Shown here: positions 42,757 through 54,282 of the stretch, in pieces
Layout of the letters: every line of letters starts with the position of its first letter
Numbering within the stretch: the first letter of the stretch is position 1
The notes under the pieces: model-generated
The model's database searches: none
What the model saw: only the letters and a program-made list of their open reading frames with translations
What the model was told of the DNA's origin: nothing
Origin: Liolophura sinensis
Taxonomy: Eukaryota > Mollusca > Polyplacophora > Chitonida > Chitonidae
Assembly (NCBI RefSeq): GCF_032854445.1
Contig: NC_088302.1
Span: 16,365,338-16,429,337 of the forward strand
Length of the DNA stretch: 64,000 nt
Direction: 5' to 3'
Program-made: the position numbers and the translations under genes

Positions 42757-43020
42757 TTTTTTTTTTTTGATTGGTGCTTTACGCTGTACTCAAGAATATT
42801 TCACTTATACGACGGCGGCCAGCATTATGGTGGGTGGAAACCGGGCAGAGCCCGGCGGAAACCCACGACCATCCGCAGGTTGCTGGCAGACCTTCCCACG
42901 TACGGCCGGAGAGGAAGCCAGCATGAGCTGGTCTTGAACTCACAGCGACCGCATTGGTGAGAGGCTTCTGGGTCACTACGCTGCGCTAGCGCGCTAACCG
43001 ACTGAGCCACGGAGGCCCCC
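42757..43020 (-). mobile_element. SINE family A, full-length, young, with 12-bp target-site duplication
   Basis: Reverse-complement orientation: a poly-T start (the A-rich tail), gctttacgctgtactcaaga, ccagcattatggtgggtgga, and head ccgactgagccacggaggcc. It is flanked by perfect aaaatgaatgga at 42745-42756 and 43021-43032. Copy 2 of the duplication has a single target-like sequence (aaaacgaatgta, 49789-49800) and no SINE. Confidence 0.95.
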
Positions 43021-43467
43021 AAAATGAATGGAACATAAAATATCCAAGTCATTTCAGCAAATTGTTGAAATCATTCCGAAAATGTTGTTCACCCGTCAGC
43101 CATATCCTTACCAATGGAGTAGGAGATCAAATCCAGCTGTCATTTTTTTGACTGCTGCTTTAAGTCAGTCGATTTTTCAGGTACCTGATATAAGGAGAAG
43201 CGGTTTACTCCCACCTCTCCGGCTTCATTAACTGGTTACGGTGGCGTAAGTGAAAACATTCGTGAAAACACAGGTCAAATAAAATTAATAGCTCAGTCTA
43301 TCTTAATTCCCATGTTTCTTTCATAAAAAGGTTAGTGTAGGATGTAGAATGTTTGTAGGCCTCAACTGGGTTCATTGTTCCAAACATCAAAACTGATCTT
43401 GTGATTCTGCATTCCCATGGAAGATCACGTCAGTATGGTAATTATGAGGGATTCCAATTTAAATTAG

Positions 43468-43684
43468 TTATTCACAGGAAGACTGTACCAGATTCAACCT
43501 ATCAATGTCCACAGTCAATACACGCACATCCACGATGGCCTTCGGGCTATTTAAATCTGTAAGAAGTTGGTACAATTCGGGAACCTGATGACTCCGTAAT
43601 CCAAGACGCAAATGCTGTAATTTCGAAGCAAGTGAAGGAAGAGAGTACATCCCTACATTTTTCGTACAGATGTTATCTAGAATC
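43468..43684 (-). CDS. Putative leucine-rich exon, copy 1
   Basis: The acceptor AGCTTTTTCAG precedes 43684. The frame then stays open for 72 codons to a stop at 43468. The peptide carries a Leu-rich stretch (KLQHLRLGLRSHQVPELYQL) and NSPKAIVDVRVLTVDID, which gives an LRR-like or scaffold-like impression. The same frame survives in copy 2 (50354-50581) with many substitutions, including conservative ones (V/M, D/N, R/H). Other exons are not found, so this is a gene fragment or last exon of an unknown gene. No function can be assigned. Confidence 0.4.
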
Positions 43685-44634
43685 CTGAAAAAGCTATTAA
43701 AAAACAGCAGACATCTCTAAACTCCTGTTTGATTTATCGAGATCTTTAATATCAAGGAAAAAATAATATGACAGGGTAATTCACCGAGAACTGGATAGAA
43801 AATTTGTTCTAATGCAAAATCGACCGAAATTTCCCTTGCGTACATTTGAGAATGCAGGATGAATGTACGCATGTAAGATAGTACAAAACGAGGAGAGGAA
43901 AGGGAACACGTTTTCTGAGAAAAATACGGTATGCAATTCTTTAAAAGAACAACTTGTTTATTAGGCTGGGAGATTTCACTGGAGCCGTGCTTTCGAAGCT
44001 GCAAATGGTGACCGGAAATTTAGACTGTGCATATTTTATTCCTGTTCTCTGGTCATTATTGATTATCTTTACAACAATATGTAAACATGGAACTGGTGGG
44101 TATAGAAATAAATCCGTGAATACCGAGAGCTTGACCGAAACTACTCTGTTTCACTTTAGCCTGGTAACCCGCTTTATGCTCGTGTTCGCAACAAGGCCTG
44201 AAATAAATCATTCAGCGGATTCCACAGCGCCGCTAGGCGGGATCACCAAGCGTTCCGAAACTCCGCGACATCCTTTGAGATGAAGCGTAGGGAGAATTAC
44301 ACAATCAGCAGACAAAAGTGAACCGTAGACGATGGCTGGAGACATAGCGCGTCCCCGGGCTGATGCAGAAGTGATCGCTCAATCACTGGATGCGGTTCCC
44401 CTTTATACAAAGTTTTACAACTACGCATAACGTTGTTTTGACCGTACTTTTTTTGTCTTACCGCTCCTGTTGTTTCCACAGAGGTTTTTCTACTGCAAAC
44501 TGTCACGTTTGTAGTCTATCTATGTGCTTGCCCGTTTTAGGCCGATAAACCCAGTGTCCCACATTTCATTGAAACAGACCAGCCAGGAAATACATGTAGC
44601 AAGCTCATGTTTAGTGACAAAGTAACAAATCCTC

Positions 44635-45120
44635 ACAAGCTGGATGTTCTGTGACGCTGTAATACATCCAAACATCCTGCATTATGCTGCGCTGTAATGC
44701 ATCCAAACATGCCGCATTATGCCACGCTGTAACACATCCAAACATGCTGTATTATGCTGCGCTGTAACACATCCAAACATGCGGGGCTGTAATACACCAA
44801 AAATGCTCCATTATGCTGCGCTGTAATACATCCAAACATGCTGCATTATGCCACGCTGTAACACATCCAAACATGCTGCATTATGCCACGCTGTAACACA
44901 TCCAAACATGCTGCATTATGCCACGCTGTAACACATCCAAACATGCTGCATTATGCCACGCTGTAACACATCCAAACATGCTGCATTATGCCACGCTGTA
45001 ACACATCCAAATTATCTGAATGTTCTGTGACGTTGTAATACATCCAGAATGGCTTAATGCTTTGTGGCGCTGTAATACATCCACACCAGCTGAAGGTACT
45101 GTGACGCTGTTCTTCACCCA
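44635..45120 (+). repeat. 35-bp minisatellite, ~12 units
   Basis: The unit is gctgtaacacatccaaacat, gctgcattatgccac. The last units are diverged. It is present only in copy 1 of the large duplication. Confidence 0.9.
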
Positions 45121-46299
45121 CATGAGCTAAACGTTCTGCGACTCCATTATACTTGTTAAACTTTTTTGTGACGCTTTTTGTGCTTTTGTGACCACAAGGC
45201 GCTTTTACGCTAGATGACTGTAACCATATGCCATAAGGCATCCACAATCGCCACCAAATCTCAAGAGGCTCAGTACTGTTGAATCGAGAGCTGAAGCCTG
45301 AGGCAGGATCGGCATGGAAATGTTCTTTGTTTTCAGCATTAACCACTGATGACGTGGTTTTTTGACTCAAACGCGGAATGTCGCGGTTTTGCTAAAACGA
45401 GCCTTCGTGGGGTCGCCACCATACTTATCTGCACATTTGACCTTAGTCCTAAACGCTGATGCCCTGGCGATTCTGAAATAACTGATAGATGTGCAAACAC
45501 ATAGGCTTACATTTACACGTAGATTGGTTTGCAAATTAAAATAAGAGGAGGCTTAGATTAAATGAGTGTGGCAACTGTCTCCTTCTCTCATATAAAGGCA
45601 ACAGGGCTTAATTTTAAATGACATCCTCCCAGAAGTGCAGTGCCCAGAAAGCAAGGGACCATAAGACACACGGTGGCGAAATTGCACTATGTAATACAAT
45701 TTCATCCTCGATTAGCTGTTATTGGAACGCTGATCCTCGATTAGTTATGATTTTGTGTTATTGTCCACCATTTAATTGCGAATTTCTTACAGTCTGGACT
45801 TTTAATATATTTCGAAAATGAGAATTTTTTCAGCCAGTAGCTTGAGAATTTCCAGTGTTTACAAGCTGAAAAAATTGGCAGTTCCTCGTTCCATGGAAGG
45901 TTTACTGTTTCTTCTTAGTTATGAAAAAAAATTTAAAATAAAGACGGCATGGATAAGAAAATCTCCTGTAGGAAATTAGGTGAAAGAAAAATATACTGCT
46001 CGTATGTGGATGTAGTATTAAACACCTTATAGCTTCTGCATTAAAACTGTACTTATCACTGTAGGAAGTCGTGTGATTAGCAGTATGGTGTCTTTTTACA
46101 TTATAATGAGTAACCTAGAACATTTAAGTACAAACGGTAATAACTACGTAGTTATGCAAGATCCAGAGAACCGTGAGTTAGATATCAAATTTACATCATG
46201 CGTCAGGGCATTGTTTTAAATTCCTCGGGGATATGGTGACATCGACAGCCCTCGTAGGTAGGACCCTTTACTTGGTTATCCATGAAGTTTGGTGGAGAA

Positions 46300-46530
46300 T
46301 AAAAGACCAGACCATAGAGTTAAACCAGAGCAGCGATGACAGTTTGCAAATAGTCACACGTAACCAGTGAAATACGCCCTTTTGTCAGTTCTAAGAATTC
46401 TAACTGTTCATGTACATGCACAAGTAGCCAGTGGCAAATTAAATGGCCCCTAACACCATACCTTAAGCAGATGAGGTAAAATAAATGCAGTGCAGTGTTC
46501 TTAGTTGCAAAAATTACGACGTTACTGATT
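46300..46530 (+). repeat. Family C repeat (paralogue of 38400)
   Basis: gtaaccagtgaaatacgccc, ttctaactgttcatgtacat and aacaccataccttaagcaga. A central deletion removes the TTAGGGTTTT block. Confidence 0.65.
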
Positions 46531-47929
46531 TAGAAAATCTCAAAATGGTGTGTTGTCATCACATTTAATCAACAATGGCATGAAACTTTGCAACTCTGAA
46601 ATCACTTGTCCTCCAAAAATATGTAATGGACGTTTAGTTTACCGTTTGGGCCACAGCGCCACATGTAGCATGTGATTTGCCTTGGGCCCCGTATGAAAAT
46701 GACACCTGTGTTACACAAACCAGTTACAAAGTGGTGGCTACACTGTTATTTCTAGACGTCGTCTTGTTCGATTTCTGTTTATACAAGTATAAATTTGGTT
46801 GATAAAGAAAAGAACATTTTGGGTTTGTGATGGAACAAAGTGCATTTAATTTGTAACTAAATGCTCAGAGTAAGGATTGCCAAAGCCACGGCATGCGAAA
46901 ATGAAACTGTAGCCCGTTTGGTTTACCAAAACTTTGCCGAGTTCCCTCTCTTTGGTCATGCGCAGTTGCGTAATCTTGGGCCATTGTGAGAACTGTAACT
47001 GATGAGATAAACTCATTACTTAGAACGTCTATTAATGACTGATACCAACATGATGTTCAGTGTGTTGGGAAGAGGGGGAGAGGTATACAACTAGTTATAA
47101 CCATGTACTCTTACCCTGTCAGTTTGTGCTAGCAGAGCTGAATTTTGTACTATATCCTTAATACATGAGGAGTGTAATAAAGGTTATGTTCTGCAATCCC
47201 TACGTTCTGGTATACACCACTTTGGGGTATTAATTCAGGCTCACCATTATCCGCCTGAAGCGTACAACGATGAAATTACGTTGGACTGTGGTCCACGTAA
47301 ATATCAACTCTCGTTTAACACGCTGATGTCTTGTAGGCGTTTTCAAGGCCACCATACCTACAAGGCGGACTACATGTACTTTCAACACAAATAAACAACT
47401 GACAACGTAAAAGAACGTGGTATTGGACCTAAAACTGGAATGAGTGACCTATTCGCAACATGTACGCAGGGCAGCTATACCATTTCTGCAAATAATCGCA
47501 TATGTCCAACTGGAACTCCTACTTACTCTCATGCTCAGTTACGCGATATTAGCAGTAGCCAACAGGCTGTGACCAGTGGATCGACGTTTTCACAGAGTTG
47601 TTAACCGAGCTGGGATAATTCTGTCCTAATTAGCCAATCAATATTTCCTTCCGGCGATTTTACAACAGATCTCAAAATTTTGTGATACGGAATTGTATAA
47701 TATGCCTCAGGCAAATCAATTAGTTTTGCAACCGAATGTAATTCCTTGAAAATTCACGATATATAAAAGTAAGCAACAGTTCTCTCGATAAGTAAACGAA
47801 CGCCCTAATGCAATATCACTGTGTTATATAGGTAATTTTAAAGAATAACCTAAAAATATTACGGACTCAGTGTTGCGCTTTGGACCAAATTTTTATACAG
47901 GGTGTTAATTGTTCCACCGGTACTTCCAC

Positions 47930-48046
47930 GGTGGCGTAATGGATATAGCGTCAGCGTCGAAGTCGGCAGACCCTGGGATCAAATCCGTGTTGGATCATGC
48001 CAAAGACTTCAAAAATGGGTAAATCAATCAATCAATCAATCAATCT
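47930..48046 (+). mobile_element. SINE family B, short copy
   Basis: The tRNA-like head ggtggcgtaatggatatagc (A box) and cctgggatcaaatccgtgtt (B box) leads into a short body and a (CAAT)n tail. It is absent at the paralogous position near 40115. Confidence 0.75.
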
Positions 48047-48554
48047 CATAAGATCAGATCTTATAACATTGATAATTGCTTCTGTTTTTAGGTACAATGA
48101 AACTGTTATTAGCGAGAAACAGGAATTTATGAAGCTATACTCACAAAACTCAGCATGTACACACTGTGGATAAAGCAGGGTTCTTGTGCCTTGTAATTTT
48201 TGAGGTAAACATTGATGCTACTGAGTTTTTGCTGATCTTAAACCATAACTCACACAATGCAACATTCTGACTCGGGGCTGTACTCTCTATATGGTCAGTT
48301 TTGATTGAATAATTTGGGTCTTTTGCCAATTTTGCTGATTCTTTTGTTCACATCAGCAAGTTATATCTTTTTTGAAGCAGGGGAAATTCTTATACTGCTG
48401 CTTCAGTCAAACCTGAAAAAGATGGAACGCCTAATCAAGAAGGCCAGTTATTGATCTATAGCTTTTGCTAAGAGCAGGTGTCAATTTTAAAATATTCTGA
48501 TGTTTTTGATCTACCAATAAAGAGAGGATCACTGCACACCCCAGCCATTGTAAA

Positions 48555-48860
48555 TCGAATAAAACCCATTACTGAAATCTAGTGTTCTCTGTAAATAGAA
48601 CCCAATGCTGAAATCTAGTGTTCTCTGTAAATAAAACCAAATGCTGGAATCTAGGATTCTGTGTGAATAGAACCAAATGCTGAAACCTAAAATTCTTTGT
48701 GAATAGAGTCCAACGCTGGAGTCTAGGAACCTGTATGAATTAACCCAATGCTGGAGTCTAGGATTCTCTGTGAATAAAACCCAATGCTGGAATCTAGGAT
48801 TCTGTGTGAATATAACCCAATGTTGGAATCTAGTATTCTCTGTGAATAAAACTAAATGTT
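48555..48860 (+). repeat. 36-bp minisatellite, ~8 units (duplication copy 2)
   Basis: The unit is gaataaaacccaatgctgga, atctaggattctgtgt. Same family as 40948-41345 but with fewer, more diverged units. Confidence 0.9.
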
Positions 48861-50353
48861 GTGGAGTTTGAGACCTGCTGAAGTGCTAATGGTTTTCATA
48901 TCGCTTTGAACGTGTTCCTCTACATTGCATTAAGATAAGTATCTCTAGTTGTTAAGGAATAAATAATTTATGAGATCATTGTGCGGCTTTCATAAATGAT
49001 TCATAAACATTCTGAGCAATCGCCAAACACTTTCACATCTTGGTCAGTTTCCCACAAGCAGGATAGAACAGAATGTGTACAGCTTTAAATCATCATGGTC
49101 TTAGCCGTAATACTTTCGATATGTATGGGAGAGTAGCTAAAAGGGCAGTGGAACTCGTATCTTGTCAGGTAGATAAAAAGACAGAAGCTTATTAGGATTT
49201 CAAGCGGTTAACAATTGATATCGACGAGGAAATGTCCATTCATGGTCAACGGTAGCTATACTGAGACCTCGTTTACGTATTCAGTGGGGGCCTTACTAAT
49301 GGCACAAACATGTCTTTCAAGACAACCTGCCGTTTAGGCAACAAATAGCGTGTAATGATCATTATTCATCCAAATGGAGGCCAAGCGTGGAGTGCTAATC
49401 GGTAAATCAAGAAGTCTACAGAAGACAATCGTAATGTGAGGAGTCTCCGGTCCGCTGGAAAATGATGTAATACTTCTTGCTCAGCCCTGGAAATGCCACG
49501 TATTCGGTGGTTTTCGGATCCACGCTTCCATGGTTCACTAGAACTTGTCGACAAATGCACCGGCAGGCATCGCCGCCCTGAAACACTGGATTTCTTTCAC
49601 CTGCTGGATTCCTCGCAAAGTCAATGATTGAGCCGTCTTTCACTGGAACAGAATATCAAAACTGTGATCGCTGTGAGCAATGCTGTTTCGTTACGCTAAA
49701 TCCCCGCTAACATGGTCCGAAAGTTATTCGCCGTCCAGCAAGATTCAACTAAGTCGTAGACTATGGAGCGATTTTAGTGACAAACCACAAAACGAATGTA
49801 ACACAGAATATCCAAGTCATTTCAACAAATCGTTGAAGATATTCTGAAAATGTTGCTTTCCCCACCACGCCAGCTATATCCTTAGCAATGAAGTCGGGGA
49901 TTCAAATCCAGCTGTCATTTATTTGGCTGCTGCTTTAAGGCAGTAGATTTATGAGGTACCTGATATAAGGATATATTTATATATATATTTACTCCCACCT
50001 CACCGGCTTCATTAACTGGTAGCAAATGATCATCATGGCGTAAGTGAAAACATTCTTGGGATCACAGGTCAAATAAAATAACTCTGTCATTCTTAATTCC
50101 TATGTTTCTTTCATAAAAAAGGTTAGGGTAAGATGTAAAATAATTTTTTTTGCAAAACGTCAAAACTGATCGTGTGAAATTCTCATGGGATCATCGGGTC
50201 CTTAAAACAATGAAAGATATTTGTAGACATGACCTTTTTATTTCCCAATTGTCACTCTTTCCATTTCAAGGAAGACCATGTCAATATGGGAATTGCTGCT
50301 TGCTAGTGGTGGCATTTGGGTTCATCTTTTGGGAAATTATAACAATTTTCAAG

Positions 50354-50581
50354 TTAAATTACTGATTTACTGTAGTAAGACTGTGCCGGGTTTGATCTAT
50401 TAATGTCCATAGTCAATACGTGTACATCCTCGATAGCCTTTGGGCTATTTAAATCTGTAAGAAGTTGGTACAATTGGAGAACCTGATGACTCCGTAATTC
50501 AAGACGCAAATGCTGTACGTTCGAAGCAAATAAAGGAGTAAGGCTCACCCCTAACTTTTCTGATCCCAGAAAGACGTTCAC
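50354..50581 (-). CDS. Putative leucine-rich exon, copy 2
   Basis: Paralogue of 43468-43684. The core VQHLRLELRSHQVLQLYQLL and NSPKAIEDVHVLTMDIN is retained, while the flanks differ (N-terminal VFLGSEKLGVSLTPLFAS in place of the copy 1 sequence; C-terminal end extended past the copy 1 stop). The preserved core across a duplication this diverged suggests recent constraint. No domain is named with confidence, and expression is unknown. Confidence 0.35.
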   Translation of the reverse strand: MNVFLGSEKLGVSLTPLFASNVQHLRLELRSHQVLQLYQLLTDLNSPKAIEDVHVLTMDINRSNPAQSYYSKSVI

Positions 50582-51050
50582 TTGTACTAGCTCAAAAACA
50601 AGATTGGACCTTCCTATTTGATGTATTGAGATACTTGATTCACAGGGATAAAAGAAGCTGAGAAAGTAATTCAGAGGATCTGATAGAGACCAAACAGGCT
50701 TAGAAATTGTTTTCTAGCTGATTAAGAATTCAGTGTCCGACTACGCAGCAGAAAGGTTGTTCTTATGCCGAATGGGTAGAAATTTCCCTTGTGTAAAGCA
50801 GGAGAATGCCAGTTGAATACAGGTCTATTTTAGTTTCATATGCTCGTTGGAATAATTCGGCCATTGTACGCTCCCTCTTGTGACAATTGGTTATCTATAA
50901 CACGAAAGACTGCTAAAATTTTACACAGAAGACTACGCATACCCTAGAAGCCACAGTGATATTATTCAACCGTGCTACTTTGCAAAAATAAGTTCCTATC
51001 TGAATTCGCACGATCCTGTGCTTCTAAAATTTTATATTCCCCTCCTTTAG

Positions 51051-51345
51051 GTGACCTAATGGATATAGCGTCAGCGTCAAATCCGGGTTGGATCATACCA
51101 AAGATTTCGAAAATGGTACCATCTGCTGCCTCGCTTGAGAGGTTAGAACAAGAAAACATTACTTTTTGGCCCGGTGTCAGTTTAACGTGACTGGGCGGGG
51201 TACTTCAGTGTCGGCAACATTTTGGAGACGTGGACTCGTCCTGCGACAAGAAGACACGATCTTTGTATACACACCTAATGACTCCTCGGCGTCATATGAC
51301 TGAACAATTGTTAAGTGCGACGGAAACCCCAAGCATAAAGATAAT
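51051..51345 (+). mobile_element. SINE family B, full-length copy
   Basis: The head gtgacctaatggatatagcg has lost part of its B-box arm relative to the 47930 copy. The body continues with ttttggcccggtgtcag and actcgtcctgcgacaagaag. The end cgtcatatgactgaacaatt, gttaagtgcgacggaaaccc is the reverse complement of the end seen in 53262-53445. Confidence 0.8.
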
Positions 51346-52689
51346 AATATAACAATAATGACCCTGTCTTGGGTCTCTGTACATTTGGTGACTTTCGTGG
51401 TCTCGAACTCATCCAGGCTGAAGTTCTTTTACATTTTTCACAGATGGATATGGTGCAGATTATGTTATGCAATTCATCACTGCTATACTTCCGTAAACAG
51501 CAGGACCTGCCAATTTTCCCGATTCATTGTTCGACATCACTGGAAATGCAAAATTCACTAAAACACTCACTGTCTCCGCGTCCCTACAAGGATACTATAG
51601 AATGATCTTTGCATTGATGGTTTAGAGTTGGGACACATATTATAGGCTGATCATGTTTATGCGGGAACAGTAAAGCCCAGACCGTATCGCTTTCCCAGAA
51701 TGCATAGGGGTATGATACAGATCTAAACGGGCATATACATTTTTGTTTTACGTGCTTGGTAACTATGTAATTAAACCGTGACCTTTACAAACCCGCGAAG
51801 GATCCGCGTCTCTTGTGCTTTACGCGCAGGCACAAAGTCGCGGTCAAATGGCCGGTATCGCTGATGCCATGGCTGTTCTGAAATAACCGATAGATGTATA
51901 AATACATATGTTTACAGGTACATGTAGATTCATTTGCAAATTTAAATAACAGGAAGCCCAGATTAAATGAGTATGCCAACTTTGTGTCCTTCCCCCATAG
52001 AAAGGCTCAATTTTAAGTGATACCCTCTCAGAAGGGCAAAACGAAAAGGAAAAGCGAAATAGCGCCACGTGATACAATTTCATCCTCGATCAACTGTTAT
52101 TGGAAAGCTGATCCTCGATTAATTGTGACTTTGTATTATCGTCCACAATTTAATTGCGAGTTTATTACAGTTTGGGCTTTCAATGTATTTCGGAAATGAG
52201 AATTATTTCTCCAAACAGCTTGAGGATTTCCAATATCTACAAGCTCAAAAAATTGGCAGTTCCCTGTACCATGGAAGGCTTACTTTTTCTTTTTAATTAT
52301 GGGAAAAGTAAAAAAAAAAAAAGACTGCATGGATAAGAAAATCTCCTGTGGGAAATTAGGTGAAAGATGAAGATACTGCTCGTATGTTTGATGTAGTATT
52401 ATATATAGCCTCTGCATTATAATTGTGTTTTTCCACTGTAGGGAGTTGTGAGATTAACAGTAACAACATTTGGTATCTTTTTACATGGTAATGAGTAACC
52501 TAGAGCATTTTGGTATCATTTTACAGCTAGCCAGAGACAGGTCATGGACCTCAACGTTCTTTTTGGTGTGGGCCAATTTCCCATTTCAGGCCTATGGGCG
52601 TTTTTCCCTGTTGTTCTTTTTACCTGTCCCACCTCATGTCGGATCTTTTATGGCTCATACAACAAAGTGTTGTTTTCGATTCTGTCACT

Positions 52690-53080
52690 GACAGTTACTG
52701 GAATGCAGCTGTCCAGTAATTTCAGGATATGTCAATAGGGGAACTCTTTTATTGCTAAACTGTCTTACTGTACTTTGTGATCTGACAAAATATTAGGCAG
52801 CTACTTTTTATTATATTTACCATGGCAAGAGCGTCTGGCAAACAGTTTCAGAAAAAGATATTTAGAGTAAGAGAATGATGAAGCAAATTGAGGAGCTGAA
52901 CATTTATGAACTAATGAAGTTCCTTAAGAGGTATAAAGAACAATAAAACAGGGTGGGATAGCTAGTTGGTGAATTAATGTCGACAACAGTTGCCTAACAT
53001 TTCTCACTCATCACAAGTTCAGCGACAAAAAAATTCGGACTCGCAACTTCCCCATTCAGACATACTATTGGAAAATGATA
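52690..53080 (+). repeat. Dispersed repeat 'family D', copy 2
   Basis: Matches 1195-1570 in order. The ATG at 52876 opens a short SAP-like peptide (EELNIYELMKFLKR) that stops after about 20 codons. Confidence 0.55.
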
Positions 53081-53099
53081 GGTGACAGGCCCGATTGTT

Positions 53100-53250
53100 T
53101 GTGCTTGATTGTTGATTAGTATCGAACTAAAAAAAATGACTTGCACGATCGATTCACGTTTATGGGAGAATAAAGGTGCGGTTACGTGTGACCATTTGTC
53201 ACCTGTCATACTGTCGCCGCTGTTGTGTTATATTCTATGCTATATGTGTA
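53100..53250 (-). repeat. Family C repeat, partial, minus strand
   Basis: gttacgtgtgaccatttgtc, acctgtcatactgtcgccgc match the reverse complement of the family's 5' part. Confidence 0.5.
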
Positions 53251-53261
53251 ATTAATGTTGT

Positions 53262-53445
53262 CGAAGCCGCAGTCCAACGAGCAGGTTGGCCTCGTGGCCG
53301 ATGCCTGCGAGTGAGAGAGTGAGTGCTTGGAGTTTAACGTCGAACAACAGTTTTTCAGTCAAATGACGACGAAGGAATCCTGAGAGTGCATGTAATGTGC
53401 CTCCTTCTTGCAGGACAGATTTCCACCGCTCACGGAGCCGACGCT
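53262..53445 (-). mobile_element. SINE family B, 3' part, minus strand
   Basis: gtgagtgcttggagtttaac, gtcgaacaacagtttttcag and caaatgacgacgaaggaatc, then catgtaatgtgcctccttct, match the reverse complement of the family B body and end. The tRNA-like head is missing; the copy stops 30 bp before the retrotransposon LTR. Confidence 0.8.
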
Positions 53446-53474
53446 TTACCAACATCAGAAAAATCAACTTCTTT

Positions 53475-54150
53475 CCAATACCAGCGGATTTTATTTTACA
53501 ACAATTTATTAGGTTTAACAAGAACAGATAACAAGACTTTTACAAATACTAAAGTACTTAAGTTTAACAAGAAAGGATAGCAGTATCTATACAAATACTA
53601 AAGTACTTACATGTACAACGGTGTCAAGTCCAAACGGACGCATATACTGCACAATGCTTAAAAATTGCACAGAAGCAATATTCATAAGAGGGAAAATCCA
53701 CAGTATAAATGAGTGTATGACGAAATATACACAAAATTCCACAGACAGAGTCCGTGTACTAATAAGCACTGTGTACACAAGAGCACAAATTAAATATACA
53801 AGTTCAGACTGAACAAGTGCTCGGTGGAGATAGGATATAACAAAGCCAGAGGCTATAAAGACACCAAAATTCAGCACAAAAGGCCTACTAAAGTAACACA
53901 CAGCGAAAGCATCCAAAACTCTCAATGATTCTCCTTTCTCCTCCTTTGACCGGCTTTCATAGGTCTTATATAGACTGGTGGAATTTCCTAGAATAAGAAA
54001 ATTCTTAAACACTTGTTGTAAACAAACAGGCCCCGAGCTGAGGGTATTCTGGAACATTCTAAGGCAGAGGCAGATAGTGGGCCCTGAACCCGGCATATGT
54101 AAACAGGGGCAAGCTAAATTTAGAAGCTGACGGCAGTTGTGCACATAACA
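53475..54150 (-). repeat. 3' LTR (U5 end missing)
   Basis: Matches 60469-61100 at about 98-99% over the inner 520 bp. The right end ...cataaca (54150) pairs with the TGTTA start of the other LTR, giving the usual TGTTA/TAACA terminal inverted repeat. It carries a TATA box (TATATAAG, complement of 53965-53972) and an AATAAA signal (complement of 53490-53495). It stops 15 bp after that signal; the last ~82 bp of U5 present in the 5' LTR are absent. Confidence 0.9.
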
Positions 54151-54282
54151 CAAACACACTTCAAGAAAAAAAGTTTTCCTAACTTTTTTTTTTTACTTAC
54201 AATATATGTTAAACAATATATGTTAAACAATAATATATACAACATTGTAAAACCACATGTAATTAAACATTTTATACACAAC

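Larger units (their letters stand above)
38275..46125 (+). repeat. Large tandem duplication, copy 1 (~7.9 kb)
   Basis: Collinear with 46180-52515. Anchors (copy 1 to copy 2): 38700 to 46587 (cacttgtcctccaaaaatat); 40080 to 47880 (ggaccaaatttttatacagg); 41540 to 49045 (ccgtaatactttcgatgtg, nearly identical); 43560 to 50460 (gaagttggtacaatt); 45460 to 51860 (gatagatgt); 46110 to 52495 (taatgagtaacctag). The size difference comes from insertions: a SINE at 42757 and a 35-bp array at 44.6 kb here, other SINEs in copy 2. Confidence 0.93.
46180..52515 (+). repeat. Large tandem duplication, copy 2 (~6.3 kb)
   Basis: Head-to-tail partner of 38275-46125. Both begin with atatcaaatttac-tcatgcg and end with gagtaacctagancattt. 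It lacks the 44.6 kb array and the SINEs of copy 1, and carries its own SINE-B insertions. Confidence 0.93.

Noticed and set aside
44951-45370. 139-codon minus-strand frame
   Set aside because: Half of it is the 35-bp minisatellite, and the rest has no splice or family support.
53587-54159. Hydrophobic ~180-codon frame present in both LTRs (also 60581-61126)
   Set aside because: It spans the U3 and R parts and crosses the TATA box, so a normal LTR transcript would not contain its start. Shared presence follows from LTR identity, and the hydrophobic look comes from T-rich sequence.
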